In this document: positions 42,517 through 52,700 of the stretch, one piece after another
Numbering within the stretch: the first letter of the stretch is position 1
How the letters are laid out: each line of letters starts with the position of its first letter
Assembly: GCF_945605565.1 (NCBI RefSeq)
Contig: NZ_OX216966.1
Location: 3,464,001 to 3,528,000, forward strand
Length of the DNA: 64,000 nucleotides
Origin: Paenibacillus dendritiformis
Lineage (GTDB): Bacteria > Bacillota > Bacilli > Paenibacillales > Paenibacillaceae
Reading direction: 5' to 3'
Notes under the pieces: generated by a model
What the model saw: the letters and a program-made list of their open reading frames with translations, nothing else
The model's database searches: none
Told to the model about the DNA's origin: nothing
Translations under genes and position numbers: made by a program

Positions 42517-43203
42517 TTGCCAATCCTGGAAGTTGACAATCTGAAGAAATATTACGGCAAAGGGGAACCGATCGTAAAAGCGCTCGACGGCATTTCCCTG
42601 ACCGTAGAGAAGGGCGAGTTCGTGGCCATCGTCGGCACGAGCGGCAGCGGCAAAAGCACGCTGCTTCATATGCTCGGCGGGCTGGACCGGGCGACGGAAG
42701 GCAAGGTTTACGTGGACGGGAACGATATTTTCGGCATGAATGATGAGAATCTGACCGTGTTCCGGCGCAGATCGGTCGGGTTTGTGTTTCAGAGCTATAA
42801 TCTGATTCCGATTCTTAACGTATACGAAAATATCGTGCTGCCGATTGAACTGGATGGAGCCCGCGTGGATAAGCCGTATGTGGATCAGGTCATAGGGGCG
42901 CTCGGGCTGAAGGCGAAAATTCATATGCTGCCGTCCAACCTGTCCGGCGGGCAGCAGCAAAGAGTGGCGATTGCAAGGGCGCTGGCGACCAAGCCATCTA
43001 TCTTATTGGCGGACGAGCCTACCGGGAATCTGGACAGCAAGACAAGTCAAGAGGTGCTGATCCTGATGAAGCAGATGAGCGAGAAGTTCAATCAGACCAT
43101 GGTGATGATTACCCATAACGAAGAGATCGCGCAGACCGCCGACAGGGTGATCCGGATCGAGGACGGCCGAATCGCAAGCCGATCCGAAGCCGGCCGGAGG
43201 TGA
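42517..43203 (+). CDS. MacB/LolD-type ABC transporter ATP-binding protein
   Basis: 228 residues. Walker A GTSGSGKST, Q-loop VFQSYNLIP, signature LSGGQQQRVAIARAL, Walker B ILLADEPTGNLDSK and switch MITHNEE. Typical of MacB/BceA/LolD ATPases serving FtsX-type permeases. TTG 42517 is preferred over ATG 42508, which leaves no space after GGGGAG; either works. The permease begins six bases after the stop. Role: detoxification or signalling of cell-wall-active peptides, by family analogy. Confidence 0.9.
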   Translation: MPILEVDNLKKYYGKGEPIVKALDGISLTVEKGEFVAIVGTSGSGKSTLLHMLGGLDRATEGKVYVDGNDIFGMNDENLTVFRRRSVGFVFQSYNLIPILNVYENIVLPIELDGARVDKPYVDQVIGALGLKAKIHMLPSNLSGGQQQRVAIARALATKPSILLADEPTGNLDSKTSQEVLILMKQMSEKFNQTMVMITHNEEIAQTADRVIRIEDGRIASRSEAGRR

Positions 43204-43209
43204 GAACGC

Positions 43210-45732
43210 ATGATCCGTACGAACAATGGGAGAACCGTATTCCATATCGCGAAGAGAAGCTTGCAGGCGAACCGGCTGCGCAACCTGATCATCGTATGTG
43301 CGGTAGTCTTGACCACGCTGCTGATCACCTCCGTTTTTACCATGGGATTCAGTATCAATAGGTCTATGGAGCTTGCGCAAATGAAAACGGCGGGAAGTGA
43401 TTTCCACGGCAGCTTCAAATACCTCAAGCCGGATGAGGCGGAGAAGCTGATCCGGCATCCGTCCGTCAAACAATATGGAAAATCCGTGTTGGTTGGCCGT
43501 GCCGCAAACGCTGCATTCAAAGGAACGACGGTGGAAATCAATCAAATTGACGACACTATGGCCGAACATAGCTTTGTCACATTCAAGGAGGGTGGCCTTC
43601 CTTCCCGAGAAAATGAAATTGCGATGAACACCTGGATACTGGATCTGCTCGGCGTTCCTCATGAAATAGGGGCAAAAGTCCGGCTGGATATGGACATCAA
43701 CGGTCAGCACATGTCCAAAAACTTCATCTTATCGGGTTATTACGAAGCGGATCGGTATGTGGCGATGTCGGGGCTGGTGTTTGTATCGGAGCCTTTCGTA
43801 CAGAAGAACATTGCGCACATCGATCCGGAAGCATCCAGGCGGACGGGCAGTTATGCCAATACAATAAGACTGGATGTCATGTTCAACAATGCTTGGGATA
43901 TCGAGAAGAAGATCAAGAACGTTCTATCCGAGGCCGGGGTTGACGCGTCTTATGGGGTGAACTGGGCCTATACGAGTGTATCCTTTTCTGAAAATATTGC
44001 CAATGCACTGCCCTATGCCGGGCTGGTGCTCATCATTATGCTGAGCGGTTACCTGCTGATATACAACATTTTTCATATTTCGGTGGTCAAGGATATTACA
44101 TTTTACGGTCTATTGAAGACGATTGGGACCACACCCCGGCAGCTTAGAAAGATCATCTCCATTCAGGCCAATCTATTATATGTGGTCGCTCTGCCCCTCG
44201 GCCTTGCCTTAGGTTACGGGATCGGACGCTGGGTAACGCCGATGATAACGGGTCTGTCTTCCGAAAAGATAGAGACCTCGTATTCGGCCAGTCCGTTCAT
44301 TTTCGCGGGGGCGGCGCTGTTCTCCTATATGACGGTCCGGATTGCTGCAAATAAGCCGGGCAGGATGGCGGCAAGGATTGCGCCCGTCGAGGCGGTGAAG
44401 TTTGCCGGGATCAGCGGAAGCAGCAGAAGGAAAACCAGGAGAACCGTTCATGGAGCAAGGCTATCGAGAATGTCCCTGGCCAATCTGCTTCGCCACAAGA
44501 AAAAGCTGTTCCTGATGCTGGCCTCGCTGTCACTGAGTATTATTCTGTTCGGCACGATTTACACCGTAATCTCATCGTTCAATATGAACAAATACTTGAA
44601 TTCCTTCATCTCGGGGGACTTCGTTGTCAAAGAAGCTTCCGCAGGCGGCAGAAGGGCTATCGATAAGGCCGGCTATGCGCTGACGGAGGACATTGGCAAG
44701 GCGCTAGGGGCAATTGATGGCGTGAAGAGTCTGGATAAGGTGTATTACAAGGAAGTTCAGTTCCAGCTCAATGAAACGGTTCGATCCCTGCTGGAGCCTG
44801 TGGCGGCGGCTGAAGATCCCGGCATGCCTGTTTTTACATCTATTTTGGAAAAGGGAGCAGTATGGGTGCAGCTTCATGGGATCGATAGCGGATGGATTGA
44901 CGTGATTCAGAAGAGCGATATTGCAGCCGGTGCATTTGACCGGGAGATATTCGACTCCGGGGACTATGTATTGATTACGGAAACGGCATTAGAAGACGAT
45001 CAATATGCAAGTTATTATCAACCGGGCGACCGTATCAAGCTGGACGGCATGGAAAAAAGCTATGCGGTGCTGGCGGTGATGAAGCCGGATGCGCTCTATG
45101 CGGCAGGGACGCAGTCTTATCGCAGCGGGGGCTTCAATGTGTATTTCCCGGCGCACGAGTTCGTCACTTCGATCGACAACCCTGAGATTCTCTCCGTTAC
45201 ACTTCACGCCGATCCTGCCAAGCGGGATCAGGTGGCGCATGCTGCGAAGGCCGTAACTGCCTCATTTCCAGATCTGATGATGATATCGAGGGAAGATTAC
45301 ACCAAGGAGATGCAAGGGTTCATCCGCATCTTCCAAACGGTCGGTTATGGATTAAGCTTGGTCATCGCTCTGATTGGCATCTTGAACTATATCAATACGG
45401 TCATTACCGGGGTGCTCTCGCGGCGGAATGAATTCGCCATGCTGGAAAGCATCGGCATGACCAAAAAGCAGCTGAAGAAAATGCTTGTGTATGAAGGGCT
45501 CTACAGCGTGTTGTTCACATGCGCAATTGCGGGAACGGCAGGCATGTACATCATCTACCGGGCAGGGAAAGGGATATCGGAAAATCTGGCTTTTACGGAG
45601 TTCACCATGAACATATGGCCCATCGCGTCCCTCATTCCGCTGCTGGTCACGATCTCCTTGGTCGTAACGCTTGCCGCTTATCAATCGCTCTCCAAATCGA
45701 CTATCGTGGAAAGACTCCGGGCAGTGGAATAG
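43210..45732 (+). CDS. FtsX/MacB-type ABC transporter permease
   Basis: 840 residues. One N-terminal helix (LIIVCAVVLTTLLITSVFTMG), a large extracytoplasmic domain of about 220 residues, three helices (FtsX domain about 270-400, with GLLKTIGTTPRQLRKIIS), a further helix near 430, a second extracytoplasmic domain, and a last FtsX domain with EFAMLESIGMTKKQLKKMLVYEG and three helices. This duplicated FtsX layout occurs in transporters beside VncRS/BceRS-like systems. It works with the ATPase upstream, probably on peptides or lipid-linked compounds at the outer face. Confidence 0.9.
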   Translation: MIRTNNGRTVFHIAKRSLQANRLRNLIIVCAVVLTTLLITSVFTMGFSINRSMELAQMKTAGSDFHGSFKYLKPDEAEKLIRHPSVKQYGKSVLVGRAANAAFKGTTVEINQIDDTMAEHSFVTFKEGGLPSRENEIAMNTWILDLLGVPHEIGAKVRLDMDINGQHMSKNFILSGYYEADRYVAMSGLVFVSEPFVQKNIAHIDPEASRRTGSYANTIRLDVMFNNAWDIEKKIKNVLSEAGVDASYGVNWAYTSVSFSENIANALPYAGLVLIIMLSGYLLIYNIFHISVVKDITFYGLLKTIGTTPRQLRKIISIQANLLYVVALPLGLALGYGIGRWVTPMITGLSSEKIETSYSASPFIFAGAALFSYMTVRIAANKPGRMAARIAPVEAVKFAGISGSSRRKTRRTVHGARLSRMSLANLLRHKKKLFLMLASLSLSIILFGTIYTVISSFNMNKYLNSFISGDFVVKEASAGGRRAIDKAGYALTEDIGKALGAIDGVKSLDKVYYKEVQFQLNETVRSLLEPVAAAEDPGMPVFTSILEKGAVWVQLHGIDSGWIDVIQKSDIAAGAFDREIFDSGDYVLITETALEDDQYASYYQPGDRIKLDGMEKSYAVLAVMKPDALYAAGTQSYRSGGFNVYFPAHEFVTSIDNPEILSVTLHADPAKRDQVAHAAKAVTASFPDLMMISREDYTKEMQGFIRIFQTVGYGLSLVIALIGILNYINTVITGVLSRRNEFAMLESIGMTKKQLKKMLVYEGLYSVLFTCAIAGTAGMYIIYRAGKGISENLAFTEFTMNIWPIASLIPLLVTISLVVTLAAYQSLSKSTIVERLRAVE

Positions 45733-45985
45733 CCAGGTTCGCGGGAACGATTAAATCCGTGAGTGGAAGCCGTCCCATCAAATGCCGTCCTATTGGAAGG
45801 AGGGTCGTCTTCGCCAGTTATTCGGATCAGGAAACGGCGCTGCCGCTGCAGCATATGCATGCGCTCATCGAAGCCGCCGCTTCTTCGTCAGCGGATCCTC
45901 CTTCATAATGCGGACTGATTTCCCCATAAAAACGGCTTGAGGGCAGCTGCAGGCAAGTGACGGCTGAACATCGCGCTTGCGGATC
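45733..45985. other. intergenic stretch after the ABC permease
   Basis: Short frames run here (for example RRVVFASYSDQETALPLQHM near 45800-45860), but there is no ribosome binding site and no recognised relative. It may hold a decayed gene fragment. I see no regulatory element other than the terminator at its right end. Confidence 0.4.
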
Positions 45986-46022
45986 CAAAAGCCTCCCGAA
46001 CCGCACGAAGCGGATCAGGAGG
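45986..46022 (-). terminator. terminator of the cytochrome P450 gene
   Basis: On the minus strand GCCTCC-TGATCCGC-TTCG-TGCGGTTCGGGAGGC forms a long stem with a UUCG tetraloop, followed by TTTTGG. UUCG loops make very stable hairpins. Confidence 0.85.
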
Positions 46023-46063
46023 CGGGAAGCGGATATGCATGTCAACTCAGCGCGTTCACGTCG

Positions 46064-47281
46064 TTACTTGAATTCCAGCGGCAAGGAGGCGAATCCGCGC
46101 ATCAGATAAGTGGGCTGCCATTCGAGCTGCTCGGGCGGCACGGCCAGCTTCATGCCACTCCGACGGCGCAAGAGCGTGCTGATCGCAATCCGTCCTTCCA
46201 GGCGGGCGAGGGGAGCTCCCAGGCAATGATGGATACCCATTCCGAACGCGATATGATGGTTCCGCTCCCGGGACAGTATCAGCCGATCCGGCTGCTTGAA
46301 GTACTCGGGATCGCGGTTGGCCGAGGCAAGCGCGACTAGCACCATGTCCCCCTTCGAGATGAGCTTGCCGTTCCATTCATGATCTTCTCCAATCCAGCGG
46401 TTCGTTGCGAATTCGACCGGGCCCATGAACCGGAGCAGCTCTTCGATGGCGGAATCCATTAAGGAAGGGGTGTTCCGCAGCGTCTCCAGTTCATCCGGAT
46501 GAGTCAATAACGTGAATATGCCATTGCCAATCAGGTTTACGGTCGTTTCATGCCCGGCGATGATCAGCAGGAGAATCGTCGATATCAGTTCCTTTTCCGA
46601 CAAGGAGTCTCCTTCGGATTCCGCTTGAACCAGCAAGGATAACAGATCTTCCTTCGGATCTCGCCGGCGCTGCTCAATCAGGGCCGTGATATAGTCCGTA
46701 AAAGCGTCTATCTCCGATTCGATTTGCTTATATTTCTCCGGCACATTGATGGCCGAGACGAACGCATGGGACCATTGGCGGAATTGATCCCTCTCTTCGC
46801 CGGGCAGACCCAGCATCTCGCTGATGACAATAATCGGAAGGGGATAGGCATAATCTTGAATCAGCTCCATGGAGGCCTGATCCTCCACTTGATCGAGCAG
46901 CGCATCCGCTATGCCCTGAATACGGTCCTTTAGCCTTTCAATCATGCGAGGGGTAAATGCCTTTTGCACGAGGCCGCGGAGCCGGGTATGATCCGGCGGG
47001 TCCGAATTGAGCATATGTCTGAGCATCAGGTCCATTTGGGACGGGGGGAGTCCCATTTCGTCGGGCGTGATGAATTGGAACAGATTTTTCTTCAAATGAT
47101 CGGCTTTCAGAGCGGCTACGGCGTCCTTATAGCGGGTCACGATCCAGGCTGTCCTGCCGTTGGGCAGAATGATTCGGTGAAGCGGATCATGTTCTCTGAG
47201 CTTCTCATACAGCGTATAAGCATGATCCTTAAAATCGGATGAAAAAGGATTGACCGTCGGGATGGTTGGGCTTGTGGCCAT
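46064..47281 (-). CDS. cytochrome P450 (CYP107/CYP109-like)
   Basis: 405-residue soluble heme monooxygenase. Landmarks: DPPDHTRLRGLVQKAFTP, I-helix AGHETT, EELLRF (ExxR region) and the heme-binding FGMGIHHCLGAPLAR with Cys353 as thiolate ligand. It inserts one oxygen atom into a substrate such as a fatty acid, terpenoid or macrolide; the substrate is unknown. ATG 47281 follows GAAGGAGG; the frame is open seven codons further. No ferredoxin, reductase or biosynthetic gene is adjacent, so electron partners lie elsewhere. Confidence 0.93.
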   Translation of the reverse strand: MATSPTIPTVNPFSSDFKDHAYTLYEKLREHDPLHRIILPNGRTAWIVTRYKDAVAALKADHLKKNLFQFITPDEMGLPPSQMDLMLRHMLNSDPPDHTRLRGLVQKAFTPRMIERLKDRIQGIADALLDQVEDQASMELIQDYAYPLPIIVISEMLGLPGEERDQFRQWSHAFVSAINVPEKYKQIESEIDAFTDYITALIEQRRRDPKEDLLSLLVQAESEGDSLSEKELISTILLLIIAGHETTVNLIGNGIFTLLTHPDELETLRNTPSLMDSAIEELLRFMGPVEFATNRWIGEDHEWNGKLISKGDMVLVALASANRDPEYFKQPDRLILSRERNHHIAFGMGIHHCLGAPLARLEGRIAISTLLRRRSGMKLAVPPEQLEWQPTYLMRGFASLPLEFK

Positions 47282-47538
47282 TCGAGCGCCTCCTTCATTC
47301 ATATTTCGCGGTTACCGGACAAGTATAACCACTCTTAATAATTATACTAGAAATAACTGAATATGACATCATGAACATATATTTCTTTTTTTGTGATGCC
47401 GAGTCTATTAGGATAATATGAATCTAGCCCGATGGTAACCGTTCGGATGGGAGAAGGTGGGTGCGGCATTGGAGTTCATTTTGAACAATGAATTTCTTAG
47501 CGGAGATAGCGTTGATTACGGAACATGTATGGAAATAC

Positions 47539-47712
47539 TTGACTTCCCGGCCTATCGAAATTATAGTAAGCAGTAATATAACTACTAGGAATGGACTGGC
47601 TGGATTTCGCTCGGCGCCAGGAGGAACGGTTCGCTTCGTCAGGAGCCGTTTTTCTGACATTCGATTGTAGTGGTTGGGTTAATAACGTCTAATAGAAAAG
47701 GAGAGGTAATCA
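47539..47712 (+). promoter_or_regulatory. promoter and leader with internal terminator, upstream of alaX
   Basis: TTGACT at 47539-47544, 17 bp, TATAGT at 47562-47567, then AAGCAGTAATATAAC. AACGG-TTCGCTTCGTCAGGAG-CCGTT followed by TTTCTGAC (about 47621-47655) resembles an intrinsic terminator before the start codon. The arrangement and several sequence blocks match the leader of trmB-azlCD (18595-18738). No T-box GGTGGNACCGCG sequence is present. Confidence 0.6.
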
Positions 47713-48423
47713 ATGACGAAAGAATTGTTTTTGGAAGATTGTTATCTGCAGGAATGCGAGGCGGCTGTGCTGGAAGCGGTCGAGGACAAAATCATCCTGG
47801 ACCAGACCGTGCTGTACCCCGCAGGGGGAGGGCAGGAGCATGATACCGGCTTCCTGGAACAGGATGGCCGGACGTTCGAGGTCTACAGCGTAAAACGGGA
47901 GGGCGGCCGCATTGTCCACTATGTGAGGAACGGAGCGGACTTGAATCAAGGACCGGTCCGCGTGCGTGTGAACTGGGAGCGTCGCCTGGGGCTGATGCGC
48001 CATCACACCCTGCTGCATGTGCTTGGCGCGGTAGTCTACCAAAAATATGGCGCTTTGTGCACGGGCAATCAGATTTACCCTGATCGGGCGCGCATCGACT
48101 TCAATCAGCTTCAGGATCTGACGCCGGAGCAGCGGGACGATATCGTGAAGGAAGCGAATCGCATCATTGCGGCGGATGTTCCGATCTCCTACCGGACCGT
48201 AAGCAGGGAAGAGGCGGAGAATATTCCCGGCATGATTAAGACGGTTGTCAGTCTGCTGCCGCCCTCTGTCCGCACCGTCCGTCTCGTAGCTATCGAGTCG
48301 GTTGACGAGCAAGCCTGCGGGGGCACCCATGTCCGCAGCACCGGAGAAATTGGCGGGATGGAGATTACCGATATCAAAAGCAAAGGAAAAAACAATAAGC
48401 GCCTGGAGGTAAGGGCGGTATAA
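47713..48423 (+). CDS. alaX: alanyl-tRNA editing protein (AlaX type)
   Basis: 236 residues. Stand-alone editing domain related to AlaRS that hydrolyses Ser-tRNA(Ala) (or Gly-tRNA(Ala)) in trans. Zinc motifs HHTLLH (His98, His102) and CGGTHV (Cys202, His206) are intact; DQTVLYPAGGGQEHDTG is the N-terminal beta-barrel mark. It lacks the aminoacylation domain and the C-terminal oligomerisation domain of full AlaRS, giving an AlaX-M size. GGAGAGG precedes the ATG. It is monocistronic with its own leader. Confidence 0.92.
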   Translation: MTKELFLEDCYLQECEAAVLEAVEDKIILDQTVLYPAGGGQEHDTGFLEQDGRTFEVYSVKREGGRIVHYVRNGADLNQGPVRVRVNWERRLGLMRHHTLLHVLGAVVYQKYGALCTGNQIYPDRARIDFNQLQDLTPEQRDDIVKEANRIIAADVPISYRTVSREEAENIPGMIKTVVSLLPPSVRTVRLVAIESVDEQACGGTHVRSTGEIGGMEITDIKSKGKNNKRLEVRAV

Positions 48424-48489
48424 GCCGGCAGTTGGACGACCGGTCTTCCAGAGCCAGGTCGCCATTCTTTTGAGGTTCATGGCAGCAAA

Positions 48490-48900
48490 CGTGGAAATCC
48501 TGCAAAATTACAGTTTTTTATCTCGATGATGGGGGAATTCTTTGCAAATCCTGCGAGGCTCAGGCTGTTGAGAAAGAAGTTTTGAGTAGGGAATTGATAT
48601 TTCTACCGGCCTGAAAACTGCACCATTTCCCTAGACACGCCCATCCGGCAGGCGAAATCCGCAAAACTCCACGATTTCTCCAGACACGCCTATTCGGTAC
48701 GCGAAATCCTGCATAAATACAGCAATTCGATATGGACGACTTTTCCAGAAAGGGAATCCTGCAAAATTACAGGAATTTCCCCGGTTTCGCTTCGGCTTGA
48801 AGCAAAAGGGCCTAAAATGATGTAGATTTGCAGCAATTCCTCGGGATGTGGACTCATTAAGACGAAATTCCTGTAAAATAGCAGCAATTTCCTCCGCACG
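48490..48900. repeat. dispersed intergenic repeat, copy B (several units)
   Basis: Within 400 bp the core AATCCTGCA(A/T)AATTACAG recurs: 48495-48513, 48704-48727 and 48755-48780, with related forms at 48544 and 48864-48892. A GATGTAGATTTGCAGCAATTCC unit lies at about 48818. CACGCC(C/T)AT(C/T)CGG-type stretches at about 48636 and 48684 also repeat. No gene is seen from 48424 to 49789; this is the longest gene-free stretch in the window. Confidence 0.8.
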
Positions 48901-49159
48901 TCCAAGCCCCAGGAGGCAACGATGCTTCCAGCAGGCCGATAATGCTTCCTGAAGGCGATGATGCCCCCAGCATCCGACGCGGTCGCTTGGACCCGTAAAA
49001 TCAGGCTATTGAGTAGTCTATGGGACTTTTTACCTGTGATGGCTCTCTTCACCCGGTAGAAAAAATCGATTTAAAAACGCTCTGAGAGCCAAGTTTGGAT
49101 GAGGAAAATGGACTATCTCCACCCCTTCGCAAAAAAACAGGGGTTTTCCAACAGCCTGG

Positions 49160-49290
49160 AGGCTGCAGGAATTCGGCTGTTGCGGCCGAATTGGAGCCGT
49201 AACGGGTTGAAATTGATGTATATATGCAGGATTCCAGTGAGCGTTAAGCGGCTTTGAGGAAAATCCTGCATTCTTGCAGCTTCAGTGTAT
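49160..49290. repeat. dispersed intergenic repeat, copy C
   Basis: GGAGCCGTAACGGG, GAAATTGATGTA, TATGCAGGATTCC, GAGCGTTAAG and GAGGAAAATCCTGCA...TGCAGC follow one another in the same order and spacing as in copy A (40190-40290), with roughly 80 percent identity by eye. A short GGATGCTGATGCTGG run follows, reminiscent of the minisatellite behind copy A. Between 49290 and 49640 I find only short frames and no supported gene. Confidence 0.82.
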
Positions 49291-49639
49291 CGGATGCTGA
49301 TGCTGGTGTGATGTTAAATCCTTGAACTCGTCGATGGACCTCGCTCGCATGCCATTTTATTGACTGCCCTGTGTGTCAGCACTTCCGTGCCGGTGATAGC
49401 CGGCGTCCTGATGATTGTTGGCGTCGTTACGGCTTGAATAATGTGTGCTGGCAAGCTGCGATGATCGCGGCCAAGCCGCCGGGGATGACCGGAACGGCTT
49501 CGGGTTTGTGTAATGGGACAAAGAAGCAGCCGCGGTGCCCCGAAGGGGCGCTTCCGTCCACTTGCGGCGTCATTGCAGGAGGGAGAGTTCATCGCCGATG
49601 AAGAAGCTTCCGCCTGGGCCCCCCTTCTCCGCGGAATCG

Positions 49640-49672
49640 AGGGCCCCCGTCCAGGGGAGCCCTCTTTTTTCT
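49640..49672 (+). terminator. orphan terminator-like hairpin
   Basis: GAGGGCCCCCGTCCAGGGGAGCCCTC followed by TTTTTTCT. It has no gene on its 5' side for more than 1.2 kb, so it may be the end of a decayed gene or an unannotated small RNA. Confidence 0.6.
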
Positions 49673-49789
49673 ATCCCATCGACTGCTAAAAAGTACAGTG
49701 AAATCTTAAATATCGTTGGTGTTCATGCCGCGCCTCCTTCATGTATGTTCATCTAGTAAGCACACTCTATCCGGCAAAGGAGATGAATA

Positions 49790-52700
49790 ATGTTGAGTAC
49801 AAGAACAGGCAAGAGGATGCGAATCGCGGCATGCGCGTTGGGGCTGTCCATGGTGATGGGGCAGGCGGCTGCTGGGGCATACCCCACAGACGCATATGTC
49901 ACTGGGGCATACGCCGCAGATGAAGACGCCGCACACGCATACGCCGTCGACAGAGGCTTCGCCGCCGCCAAGACGCGGGCGCAGACGGAGCCCGGGAGCG
50001 GGAACCGGGCGCGGGCAGCTTCGCAGCATGATCTGGATGTGATCTACCGTGACCTGGGGGGATATCCTTCCGTATCGGCCACCTACAATGGAGGCGTCGC
50101 CGCCATCGGGGACAGCGCCTTCGTGCTGGCCGCCAATCCGGAGACGACGCCGATTCTGGCGGCGGCCCGTTACGGCGCAGGGCGGGTCGTCGTCGCCGGG
50201 GACGATTCTTACTTCAAATTCACCTCCGATATGACCGATGATCGCCGCACGGTCGCCCGCAATATCCTCATCTGGGCAACCGAAGAAGCGGAACCTCTCA
50301 CTTATCAGGATGCGCTTGACGGCGCAGGCACGCTCCCTCTGCTCACGGCGACAAGCAAGAGCTTTACCGCAGATTCCCGTTATCCGATCCAAGTGTTGAC
50401 AAGTGATTCCTTCCATTCGTTCGAGCTCGATCCTGCCCGCTACCCGGTTGCCTATGTGGACGCGACGATGAAGCAGGACGAGATCGATACGCTGGCTTCC
50501 TATGTGGAGCGGGGCGGCAGCATCGTCGTGGCGATGAAAGGATGGGTCATGGAGCAATATCCGAATGTGTTCCTGGGGGAGGCGTATCAGGGACGCACGG
50601 CCAAGCTGAACGAGGATTATCCGCTTCAGAGGCTGCTGAACCGGATGGGGCTCGGCCTGATGAACAATATTGCGACCACGAAGACAGAGACGTTCCCCAA
50701 GCTGACGGAAGAGGGGGCGAATCATTATCACGCGGCTGCTCTGGTTGATCAGGCGAAGCGGGTAGAAGCAGGGGAGTTGGATCCGAATCTGCTCGAGATT
50801 GGCCCGGCGGGAGCCGATGCGAAGAAGAAGCTGCAGGTGCTGGCAGCCATCACCGGGGGCACCTTCGGCGGCCTGACCGCGGAGAGTCCGATGCATGCGC
50901 AGATTCAACAGGACGCCGAGCAGCTGGACACGGATCTGAGCTTCCCGCTTGACCGCTCCCTGTCTCCTTATTCCAGCGCCTTGCTCGCGTACAAGTTAAG
51001 TCTGGTCGGCAATCAGCTTGACGCTCCGAAATCCCCGTATGCCGACAACTTCCCGGGACCCGTTCCCGCCGATGCGCCGCGAGTGCGGCAGAAGACGGTC
51101 GCGGTTGATTTCGATTATTCGACCTTTGATCATTTGCGCCAAGGCACGGTGCCGAAAAATTGGATTAGCACCGGATTATATGCGCCGGCAGGGGAATGGC
51201 TGACGGTTCATGTTCCGGAAGGAACGGCCGGGCTGGATGTGCAGGTGGGCGCGCATACGGATAATTTGACGAGCCAAAATGTATGGAAACGCATTCCTGT
51301 CGTCACCCAGCGGAAGGCGCTGGCGCCGGGCGAGAATCGAATCCGCAGCCCGTACGGCGGACTTCTCTATCTCATTCCGACGAAGCCGCAGGCAGGCGTC
51401 CAGAAGGACATTGCGATTCAGGGCGGAGTCGAGGCTCCTTATTATGTGCTCGGCCAGACGACGGAGGAAGAGTGGAGAACGGACATCAGCCAGCGCCCGG
51501 CACCTTGGGCCGAGCTGCAAGGGCGCAGAGTCATCCTGACGCTGCCATCCGAATATGTGCGGAATCTTGGCGATCCGAAGCCATTGCTGGAGCAATGGGA
51601 TCGGATCGTGGAGTACACGGATGAAGTCGCCGGCTTGTCCCCGGATGCGCCGATGCCTCATCGCAGCGTGAATCTGCCGTTCCGCTACGTGGCGGACCGC
51701 CAGATCAGCGCCGGCTTCATGCATGCGGGCTACCCGATTATGTTCCAGATCGATCCGTCCGCGGCGCATGCGGTCGATATCGAGCGGGTCACGCGCAATG
51801 GCTGGGGCTTCTGGCATGAGACCGGGCATGAGTATCAGCAGGGCCCGTGGAGTTGGGACGTCACCGGGGAAGTCACGGTCAATATTTATTCCCTGTACGT
51901 GCAGCAGAAGTTCGGCAATCCAAGCAATCTGCTCACCCGCAACAGTGAGGGACAGGATTTCTATGATCGCGCCCGGGATTATTTGGAGCAGAGCGATCCG
52001 GGCACGACGGTGTACGGCAAGTCCGGTCAGGATCTGTTCGTCAATCTGGTCCTGTTCCGCCAATTGTCGTTAGCCTACGGCTGGGACTTCTATCAAGAGC
52101 TGCACCGCGCCTATCGCGAATTGCCGGCGAATCAGCTTCCGGCGGATAATCAGGCCAAGATTGACCTGTTTGTCGTCATGGCCTCGAAGACGGCGGGGGA
52201 GGATTTGACCGAATTTTTCGATAAATGGTTCGTCAAATATACGCCCGGTACCGTGAAGGCCCAGATCGCGGCCCTGAACCTGCCGAAGCCTTCGCAGCCG
52301 ATCTGGGAGCTGCGCGAGAGCGAAGGCATCGAGGCGCCGGTCATTGAGCTTGCGCCTGATCAGGAGTGGACCAAGGAGAAGGTGGAGGTGAAGGTGACCA
52401 ACCCGACTCCGATAGAGGAAGGCTCTGGCTTGAGAAATCAGTACAAGATCGGGGAAGCCGGCACGTGGACGGAATACCGGGAGCCGTTCACGATCGACGC
52501 CGAGGGCGAGACGAACGTCTATGCCAGGGTGAGACAGCTCTCCGGGGTAACGAGCGACGAGGTGATGGCGAGCGTCAAGATTGACCGCACGGCCCCGATC
52601 ATCGAGGCCTCGGTAACGGATATCGTCTATGGCAGCGCCCCGGTCACGCTGCCGATTGCGGCGACTGACGCCTTGAGCGGCGTGCAGGCGATTACGGTGC

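Noticed and set aside
45733..45910. Possible gene fragment after the ABC permease
   Set aside because: Short, without start signals, and not recognised.
47539..47712. T-box riboswitch before alaX (and before trmB)
   Set aside because: Terminator-like hairpins are present, but no GGTGGNACCGCG T-box sequence and no clear specifier loop.
49314..49601. Overlapping frames of 76-92 codons on both strands
   Set aside because: Arg/Pro/Cys-rich products typical of chance frames in GC-rich repeats; no ribosome binding site.
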